Source: Lentisphaeria bacterium
Lineage (GTDB): Bacteria; Verrucomicrobiota; Lentisphaeria; Oligosphaerales; Oligosphaeraceae
Length of the DNA stretch: 11,502 nucleotides
Direction of reading: 5' to 3'
Assembly (NCBI GenBank): GCA_016302725.1
Contig: JAEDNB010000052.1
Coordinates: 1 to 11,502 of the forward strand
The position numbers and the translations under genes are program-made. The notes beneath the pieces were generated by a model. That model made no database searches. It had not been told where the DNA came from and saw only the letters and a program-made list of their open reading frames with translations. Positions 5,881-11,502 of this stretch are shown here, one piece after another. Position 1 is the stretch's first letter, and the number at the start of each line of letters is the position of its first letter.

Positions 5881-8412
5881 ATGAACATTCGCATCCTCTG
5901 GCAGACTCCCTGCGGCCCCGGACACCTCGAACTGCGGGGAGGCACCCTCGCCGGCTCCCCCCACATCCCGGAGGAGGCCACCTCCCTGGAAGCCGAAATC
6001 CAGGACGCCCAAATCGCCCCAGGAGACTTCCCCACCCTGGTGCGGGTGATGCGGGGAGAACACCCCTTCACCTTCTTCCTGCGGGACGTCTCCCGGCAAT
6101 CCCCCCTCTGGTATCCCCTGGCGCAATGCGCCGTCACCACCGGGGACGATTCCCGCTCCTACGCCCAGGTTGTCGCGGAAATCCAGGACAAGGGGCTTCT
6201 TACGGATGCCCGGCGCATGGAAAGGGAGCCGGAGGAGAGTTACGAGGGGGCCTGCGCCAGGAGCACCAAGGACCAGGATGTGCCCGTCTGGCTGGGCGTG
6301 GCCCGGGACACCCGCTTCTTCCGCGTGAACCGCCATGTCTATGTGGACCTGGGCACGTGGGGGGAAATCACCGTCTGGAACCACGACGCCCCCCGATGCC
6401 TCCCGGACACCGGGGAGCCCATGCGCTTCATCTTCGAGGTCGGCCCCGGCGCACACGGATGCCCACGGGTCACCCGACGCCTCCACGAAGGCCACCTCCC
6501 CATCCTCCATGTCACCCAATACGAACAGACGGTGAACTATGAGATGACCTTCTTCGCCACCCGGGAAAAGGGTCCCCTCTCCCCGGCGGACCTGAAGGCC
6601 GGCGGAACCGACCCCATCCAGGCCTATTCCTGCATGCTGGGAGCAAACCTCACCCCCGCGGAAAAGGACTCCCTCCCCCAGCCCCCCAGGCAGGCCTCCC
6701 TGGGAGACGAGGAAAACGCCATGGTGTGCTGGCTCCATGTGGAGGCCGTCAACGTCACCGACGTGCCCGCCTACGCCTTCTACCGGGTCCCCCACCTCTC
6801 CGTGGAGGACGCCCCTTTGCAGAACGGGATGCTGCACCATGGGGAGCATGGGGTTGTCTGCGTCTGCAACCTGGATGGACAGCCCACCCCCCAGCGGGAG
6901 ATGGCGGTGCTGATTCCCGCCCGGGGAAAGGTGGTCTTCGACTGGAAGATGCTCCACTCCTGCCTCCCGCCACAGAGGGCGGAAAGGCTTCTCACGGCGG
7001 ATTACGCCCGGCATCTCCAGGGCGCCATCCAATACTGGAAGGCCTGGGACGCCCAGAGCGCCGTCATCCATCTGCCCGAACCCCCCATCGAGGAACGCAT
7101 CCAGGCAGGCGTCCTCCACCTGGAACTGACCACCTCGGGAAAGGCGGAGGGAGACGGCCCCCTCCTGCCCACCGTGGGCGTCTACCCCCCCATCGGCACG
7201 GAATCCTGCCCCATCCTCCTCTTCCTGGACTCCATGGGCCTTCACCGGGATGTGGAACGCGGCCTCCAATGGTTCCTGGAACGGCAGGATGAACGGGGGT
7301 ACATCAACAGTTTCGCCGACTACGGCAGCGAAACCGGCCCGGTGCTCTGGTGCGTCGCCGAACACTACAAGACCACCCGGAACGACGAATGGATGCGCAG
7401 CATCCTCCCCAAGGTGGAAAAGTCCGCCCGCTTCCTCCTCGCCCAACGCAGGGAGGCCCAGGCCATCGGAGGCCTCGTCGCCGGAAAGTCCTCGGACCCC
7501 GACGACAATACCTGCGCCTTCTTCCTGAATGCGGGAATCTACCTGGGCATTGCCGGCCTGGCGGAGGTCCTCCCCCCCTTCTCCCCCCAGTTGGCCCGTG
7601 AACTGGCCCAGGACGCCGCCCAATACAAGGAAGACATCCGCCGTGGGCTGGAGCAATCCGCCATGGAATCCCCCCTCGTCCCCCTGATGGACGGCAGCTG
7701 GACCCCCGCCCTGGGCCCCTGGCCAGGCGCCAATGGAAACGTGGCCTATCACGCCGATGGCGGGGAATGGTTCAGCCACGGCACCATCTTCGGCCGACTG
7801 GACTCCGGCGCCATGGCCCTCTTCCTCACAGACGCCCTCCCCGAACACGATGTCCTGGCGGACTTGATTCTCCAAAGCCACCAGCATCCCCATTTCCGGG
7901 AAAACGCCGGCCCCACCCAGCCCTACTATTTCCGCCACGATATCGCCCATCTGAAACGGGGCGAAACCAAACTCTTCCTGAAGTGCTTCTACAACCAGCT
8001 GGTCTCCCTCCAGGACCGGCATACCTACACCTTCTGGGAACACTACTTCCACATCAGCAGTCACAAGACCCATGAGGAAGGATGGTTCCTCATGCAGTGC
8101 CGTTGGATGCTGGCCCTGGAAGAAAAGGGCGGCCTGACCCTCCTGAAGGGAATCCCCCGGGCCTGGATGGAGGAGGGAAAGAGAATCCAAATCCAGGGAT
8201 TGCACACCCATTTCGGAAAACTCGACCTGGATGTGCTCCGCCAGGACAATGCCATCCAAGGCACGGTCCATCTGGAACGGAAGGTCCCCACCCTCCGCAT
8301 CCGCCTGCCCCATCCCCTGTGCCTCACCCCCGCCAAAGTCGTCGGAGGCACCTACTGCACAAAGACGGAAACCCTTACCCTGGAACAGAATTCCTTCAAA
8401 CTGGAATTCTAG
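5881..8412 (+). CDS. Six-hairpin glycosidase-like protein, family not assigned
   Basis: This 843-residue protein begins 36 nt after the rhamnosidase-like gene and is probably co-transcribed with it. I recognise the fold type but not the family. Residues 1 to about 430 look beta-rich, as in N-terminal sandwich domains. From about 435 to 770 the pattern is that of an (alpha/alpha)6 barrel, including ETGPVLWCVAEHYK beginning at Glu484 and a downstream helix pair typical of such enzymes. Residues from about 770 resemble the C-terminal beta-domain of GH78/GH95-like proteins (LLKGIPRAWMEEGKRIQIQG). No GH78 acid motif is evident, so catalytic residues are unknown. There is no signal peptide or membrane segment. 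Its pairing with the GH78-like enzyme suggests that both act on one carbohydrate. Confidence 0.7.
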   Translation: MNIRILWQTPCGPGHLELRGGTLAGSPHIPEEATSLEAEIQDAQIAPGDFPTLVRVMRGEHPFTFFLRDVSRQSPLWYPLAQCAVTTGDDSRSYAQVVAEIQDKGLLTDARRMEREPEESYEGACARSTKDQDVPVWLGVARDTRFFRVNRHVYVDLGTWGEITVWNHDAPRCLPDTGEPMRFIFEVGPGAHGCPRVTRRLHEGHLPILHVTQYEQTVNYEMTFFATREKGPLSPADLKAGGTDPIQAYSCMLGANLTPAEKDSLPQPPRQASLGDEENAMVCWLHVEAVNVTDVPAYAFYRVPHLSVEDAPLQNGMLHHGEHGVVCVCNLDGQPTPQREMAVLIPARGKVVFDWKMLHSCLPPQRAERLLTADYARHLQGAIQYWKAWDAQSAVIHLPEPPIEERIQAGVLHLELTTSGKAEGDGPLLPTVGVYPPIGTESCPILLFLDSMGLHRDVERGLQWFLERQDERGYINSFADYGSETGPVLWCVAEHYKTTRNDEWMRSILPKVEKSARFLLAQRREAQAIGGLVAGKSSDPDDNTCAFFLNAGIYLGIAGLAEVLPPFSPQLARELAQDAAQYKEDIRRGLEQSAMESPLVPLMDGSWTPALGPWPGANGNVAYHADGGEWFSHGTIFGRLDSGAMALFLTDALPEHDVLADLILQSHQHPHFRENAGPTQPYYFRHDIAHLKRGETKLFLKCFYNQLVSLQDRHTYTFWEHYFHISSHKTHEEGWFLMQCRWMLALEEKGGLTLLKGIPRAWMEEGKRIQIQGLHTHFGKLDLDVLRQDNAIQGTVHLERKVPTLRIRLPHPLCLTPAKVVGGTYCTKTETLTLEQNSFKLEF

Positions 8413-8545
8413 CCCATCTCCTCCTGGATGAATGCCCCGCCCCCAATGGGAGGAAAGGGACGGGCAAGAAGCCGCACACCAGGGGAAACGCCCGGCCTTC
8501 TGCCTCGCTTGTCGACTCTTCCCCTCCCCCTGCCTGACACGGGAA

Positions 8546-8655
8546 AGGACAGCCAACGGGGATAAAACGTTCAACCTGGCCATCGTTGGCAGAGTCCCGC
8601 AGCATGGTCTCCTTGGGGCCTTTCCCGGAACCAAGGAGACAACAGGAGCTGTCCT
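8546..8655 (+). ncRNA. Candidate structured RNA with a three-way junction
   Basis: Three helices are mutually compatible apart from a shared base or two. The closing stem is AGGACAGC (8546-8553) with GCTGTCCT (8648-8655). Inside it, CCAACG (8553-8558) pairs with CGTTGG (8584-8589), and GTCTCCTTGG (8607-8616) pairs perfectly over 10 bp with CCAAGGAGAC (8631-8640) around a 14-nt loop. Together they would form a 110-nt three-way junction. I match it to no known riboswitch or RNA family. It could be a leader element of the downstream gene, an independent small RNA, or DNA sites. The strand is assumed from the neighbouring genes. Confidence 0.35.
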
Positions 8656-8669
8656 GGATCCCCCAGGGC

Positions 8670-8784
8670 AGCGGAGGCGCAGGCGACGGCGGGAAACGCG
8701 GGGGACGGAAAATCACGGAAGGGGAACACTGCCTGGCGGCAAGCGGAAGCGCGAGGATGCTGCGCCCCTGGCGGCGCCTCCGCT
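8670..8784. repeat. 11-bp perfect inverted repeat, long range
   Basis: AGCGGAGGCGC (8670-8680) is the exact reverse complement of GCGCCTCCGCT (8774-8784), with 93 nt between. A smaller hairpin, TGCC-TGGC-GGCA (8730-8741), lies inside. It begins 15 nt after the candidate three-way junction, so the two could be parts of one larger structure. The high GC content raises the chance background. Confidence 0.5.
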
Positions 8785-8868
8785 CCCCCCCCCTGGACAC
8801 GACGCGGCTCCTCCCACGCCCGAAGACACTCCCCCAGACCAGGTCGGCGTCCAGCCGGAATGACTGAC

Positions 8869-8876
8869 AAGGAAAG
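8869..8876 (+). promoter_or_regulatory. Ribosome binding site that decides the start at 8884
   Basis: AAGGAAAG lies seven bases before the ATG at 8884. The other in-frame ATG, at 8860, has no comparable purine run at a suitable distance. This favours 8884 as the start. It is the only clear Shine-Dalgarno-like sequence in front of any gene in the window. Confidence 0.65.
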
Positions 8877-8883
8877 CCTATCC

Positions 8884-11211
8884 ATGACACGCCCTTCCCC
8901 TGCCTCTCCCAGTTGCCTCCGTCTGCCTGACTCGTCATCCTGCATCAACTGCGGGGTCTGCCGTTCCCTCTGCCCTCGGGACGTCCTGGGAACCGTCACA
9001 GACGGCGCCGGCTTTTCCTACGTTCAGGTAAGAAATCGCGAGGCCTGCATCTCCTGCGGCCTTTGTCTCAAGGCATGTCCAATGCTCCAGGAGGCTCCGC
9101 CTGACGCCCCCCAGACGTTGCCCGCAGCCTACGCGGCCTGGCACCGTCGCCCCGACATCGTCAGGCAAAGCACCTCGGGCGGCGCCTTCACCGGATTGGC
9201 GCAGGCCGCGTTCCAGCGAGGGTGGTTCGTGGCAGGAGTCTGCCTTGAACATGGTGACGCAACCTATCGCCTGGCGTCAACGCTGGATGAACTCGCCCCC
9301 ATGAGGGGCTCCAAGTATCTTCCCTCCTCCATCGCTTCACTCCTGCCTCACTTGGCCGAGGCCATCCCCCAGGGCAAGCGCTTCCTCGTGACCGGCACGC
9401 CCTGCCAACTCGCCGCCCTTCGACGCTTCCTCCACTCCCTACGGCTCCCCCAAGGCCAAGTCGTCACCTGTGAAGTCATCTGCGCCGGCACGCCTTCGCC
9501 AGCCTTCCTGAAACGCGAATGCTCCCAGTATGGCATCAGGCTCCTCTCCTTCCGAGACAAATCACGCTCCTGGGAAAGTTCCCACGCCCTCCTCGGACAA
9601 AAGGAGGAAACAGGGCAGATGTTCCGCCTCCCCCTGAAACGCTCCCCCTTCTATTCCGGCTTCACAGACGCCCTGCTGCTTCGCCACGCCTGCCATCACT
9701 GCCCCTTCGCCCGGCTGCCACGCCAGGCTGACCTCACCATGGGCGACTTCTGGCATCCACGGCGCTTCCCGGAACGCCGCCAGGAGGGAATGTCCATCGT
9801 CCTCGCAAACTCCCCCCAGGGGGAAACGCTCCTGCAGGAGGCCCAGGACTATCTTTGCCTCCATCCTGTCTCCCTCGCCGAGGCAACAGCCGGCAACCCA
9901 CGCCTCTACAACGGCCTGCAACCCCATGGAGACCATCCCCTTAAACGCCTCCTGCCCTTCGCCTGCCAGCATTTCCCCTGGCCCCTGCTGAAACTCCTCT
10001 ACGGCGGAACCTATCGCCGGCTCCTGGTAGGCAAGCTCCCCTTCGAAATCCTCTATCCCAGCCGGGACAAAAAACGCATTCTCAATCTCCGCAACCAGCA
10101 ACTCTCGATGTTCAGGCAAAATCCCGACTTCGCCAACCCGCACGCCCCCCATCGCTGCATCGGCATCCTCACCTTCCACCGGCCACTCAACTTCGGCGCC
10201 GTCCTCCAGGCCTACGCCCTCCAAAACACCCTCGCCCAATGCAATCCCGGGGCGGAAATCTCCATCCTAGACCTCGTCCCACCCTTCCTGAACATCCCCA
10301 CACCACCCTGGTACAAGTTCCGCAAACGCGCCCAGTACCGTGCCTTCCAGCAGTTCCGGACACGCCATCTCCACTCTTCCGCCAAACGCGCCGATACCAT
10401 CGCACAACTCACAGACGGACTCGACACCATCGTCGTCGGCAGCGACCAGGTCTGGAACCCGGACATCACTGGAAGCGCCTGGCAAAACTACTTCCTCGAA
10501 GGCGTCCCAGACTCCCTCCGGACCTGCTCCTACGCCGCCAGCTTCGGGGAAGGCACCGAACGCGCCTTCCCCCAGGACATCCAGCAAACCATGCGCACTC
10601 TCCTCAAACGCTTCAATCTCATCAGCGTCCGAGAGGAGAGCGGACTGGACATCTGCCGACAACTGGGACGACCAGACGCACTCCATGTCCTCGACCCCGT
10701 CCTCGCCGCCGACCCACACATCTTCGACCCCCTCCTCGCCGAGGCCAAAGACTGCCAACCCGCCATCACCGGAATCTTCCTCGACGAGACCGCCCACCAC
10801 AGACGACTCCTCATCCACCTGGCCAAACTGGCCCGCCAGCCCGCACGCATCATCACCACCCGGCAACGCCGACTCCCAACCCCTGGCATCCAGCGCCCCT
10901 TCGCCACCTCCATCCCTGACTACCTCGCCGCCATCCAAAACGCCCCCCTCATCATCACCGACAGCTTCCACGCTGTCATGTTCTCCCTCGTCTTCCAACG
11001 CCCCTTTATCGCAACCCCCTCCGCCAAAAACAAACGCTTCGACCGTATCGAAAACATCCTCACCCTGCTCGGACTCCAAGACCGCATCGCCAACCAAGAT
11101 GACCGCGACAAGGCCACCAAACTCCTCCACACCCCCATCGACTACAACGCCATCCAACCAAGGCTCCAACCACTCCGACAACGCTCACGCGACTTCATCG
11201 CCTCCCTCTAA
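8884..11211 (+). CDS. FrhB-like iron-sulfur module fused to polysaccharide pyruvyl transferase
   Basis: This 775-residue protein joins two modules. Two CxxCxxCxxxCP clusters (CINCGVCRSLCP and CISCGLCLKACP, residues 20 to about 60) should bind two [4Fe-4S] centres. An FrhB/FdhB-like (coenzyme F420 hydrogenase/dehydrogenase beta subunit) region follows, with SGG at 98-100, TGTPCQLAAL from 170, Cys270 and Cys273, and TMGDFW at 285-290. From about 427 a polysaccharide pyruvyl transferase domain begins (GILTFHRPLNFGAVLQAYAL), with VGSDQVWNPD near 520 and TDSFHAVMFS near 692. Pyruvyl transferases add ketal pyruvate to exopolysaccharide or cell-wall sugars. The redox role of the first module is unknown. 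No signal peptide or membrane segment is seen. No other polysaccharide-synthesis gene is adjacent. The strand is very C-rich and Leu CTC is favoured over the CTG of argG, which may indicate transfer. Confidence 0.88.
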   Translation: MTRPSPASPSCLRLPDSSSCINCGVCRSLCPRDVLGTVTDGAGFSYVQVRNREACISCGLCLKACPMLQEAPPDAPQTLPAAYAAWHRRPDIVRQSTSGGAFTGLAQAAFQRGWFVAGVCLEHGDATYRLASTLDELAPMRGSKYLPSSIASLLPHLAEAIPQGKRFLVTGTPCQLAALRRFLHSLRLPQGQVVTCEVICAGTPSPAFLKRECSQYGIRLLSFRDKSRSWESSHALLGQKEETGQMFRLPLKRSPFYSGFTDALLLRHACHHCPFARLPRQADLTMGDFWHPRRFPERRQEGMSIVLANSPQGETLLQEAQDYLCLHPVSLAEATAGNPRLYNGLQPHGDHPLKRLLPFACQHFPWPLLKLLYGGTYRRLLVGKLPFEILYPSRDKKRILNLRNQQLSMFRQNPDFANPHAPHRCIGILTFHRPLNFGAVLQAYALQNTLAQCNPGAEISILDLVPPFLNIPTPPWYKFRKRAQYRAFQQFRTRHLHSSAKRADTIAQLTDGLDTIVVGSDQVWNPDITGSAWQNYFLEGVPDSLRTCSYAASFGEGTERAFPQDIQQTMRTLLKRFNLISVREESGLDICRQLGRPDALHVLDPVLAADPHIFDPLLAEAKDCQPAITGIFLDETAHHRRLLIHLAKLARQPARIITTRQRRLPTPGIQRPFATSIPDYLAAIQNAPLIITDSFHAVMFSLVFQRPFIATPSAKNKRFDRIENILTLLGLQDRIANQDDRDKATKLLHTPIDYNAIQPRLQPLRQRSRDFIASL

Positions 11212-11430
11212 ACCGTGACTTTCCGAAGGATAACCAAAGTCGTCCCAGAAACACAAATAATACGAGTGGACCAGGTATGCCCCCCGTGAGGAATCGTTTC
11301 TCGCAATGCCCCCTCTCTGGGTGTAGAGGATGACCCCTGGTGTGTCGTCTCTTAAATCCGTATCATGTTCACCCCCAGGGCACGCTCATGCGACGGGGTT
11401 CTGAATAGTTACAAAACCTGAATGATTGGG
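11212..11430. other. Intergenic region after the pyruvyl transferase gene, no gene seen
   Basis: Composition drops abruptly to a more balanced base content here. GACTTT (11217-11222) can pair with AAAGTC (11236-11241) right after the stop codon, but no T tail follows, so it is not a good intrinsic terminator. CCCTGG (11335-11340) can pair with CCAGGG (11375-11380). ATGCCCCC occurs twice, near 11277 and 11306. No promoter or recognisable gene is visible. Confidence 0.5.
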
Positions 11431-11502
11431 TCTAGAGATTCTAGAGATTCTAGAGGTTCTAGAGGTTCTAGAGGTTCTAGAGATTCTAGAGATTCTAGAG
11501 AT
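11431..11502. repeat. Tandem array of eight 9-bp units, truncated by the window edge
   Basis: Eight perfect-length 9-bp units follow each other without interruption: two TCTAGAGAT, three TCTAGAGGT, then three TCTAGAGAT. Only the eighth position varies (A or G), and the order is symmetric apart from the unseen continuation. Each unit contains the palindrome TCTAGA, and neighbouring units can pair as CTAGA-GAT-TCTAG. The array meets the right edge, so its full length is unknown. An ATG at 11422 is in frame with it and would encode Met-Ile-Gly followed by Ser-Arg-Asp/Gly repeats, so a coding repeat cannot be excluded. Confidence 0.95.

Larger units (their letters stand above)
8413..8883. other. 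Spacer rich in inverted repeats, no convincing gene
   Basis: A forward frame at 8432-8863 (143 codons) is open and ends by ATGA overlap with the 8860 ATG, but its product is low-complexity, with a run of seven arginines and a Pro-rich tail, and I do not accept it as a gene. The spacer instead holds several strong inverted repeats listed separately. CCCAT (8413-8417) and ATGGG (8446-8450) form a weak hairpin just after the upstream stop codon. There is a run of nine Cs at 8785-8793. I see no convincing promoter, though CTGACA at 8534-8539 resembles a -35 box. Confidence 0.55.

Noticed and set aside
3922..8634. A 1570-codon open frame on the - strand across both glycosidase genes
   Set aside because: It is codon-on-codon antisense to both sense genes. 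It stays open because the sense frames avoid TTA, CTA and TCA, as expected at high GC. The product is low-complexity and matches nothing I recognise.
8432..8863. A 143-codon + strand frame in the spacer, ending by ATGA overlap at 8860
   Set aside because: The product is low-complexity, with an arginine run and a Pro-rich tail. The preferred start of the next gene is 8884, so the overlap is probably meaningless. A conserved homologue would change this view.

Overview
The window is GC-rich bacterial DNA carrying six complete protein genes, all on the + strand. No rRNA, tRNA, CRISPR array or recognisable insertion sequence is visible. The organism cannot be named from the sequence alone. High GC, rhamnosidase-like intracellular glycosidases and pyrimidine-rich leaders without Shine-Dalgarno sequences would fit a PVC-group bacterium (Verrucomicrobiota, Kiritimatiellota or Lentisphaerota), but this is only a tentative inference.

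Layout. Positions 1-421 hold no convincing gene. They are relatively AT-rich and contain a 16-bp perfect inverted repeat, an imperfect direct repeat, and a terminator-like hairpin about 30 nt before the next start codon. Then come argG (422-1624), panD (1795-2154) and hom (2187-3497). All three products consume aspartate or aspartate-derived carbon, leading to arginine, beta-alanine/pantothenate and homoserine (Thr/Met). A palindrome-rich spacer with a textbook intrinsic terminator follows and ends only 26 nt before a GH78-like alpha-L-rhamnosidase-type gene (3709-5844). A second, closely linked (alpha/alpha)6 glycosidase-like gene (5881-8412) comes next. Neither glycosidase has a signal peptide, so they probably act in the cytoplasm on imported oligosaccharides, though no transporter lies in the window.

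A 471-nt spacer (8413-8883) lacks a convincing gene and contains nested and long-range inverted repeats that could fold into a structured RNA. The last gene (8884-11211) encodes a fusion of an FrhB-like iron-sulfur module with a polysaccharide pyruvyl transferase. It is the only gene with a clear Shine-Dalgarno sequence, and its coding strand is extremely C-rich, so it may have a different history from its neighbours. The window ends in eight tandem 9-bp units of TCTAGAGAT/TCTAGAGGT that run off the edge.

The main non-gene theme is that strong hairpins with T- or pyrimidine-rich tails sit just before the start codons of argG, panD and the first glycosidase. They may simply end upstream transcription units, or they may be conditional attenuators.
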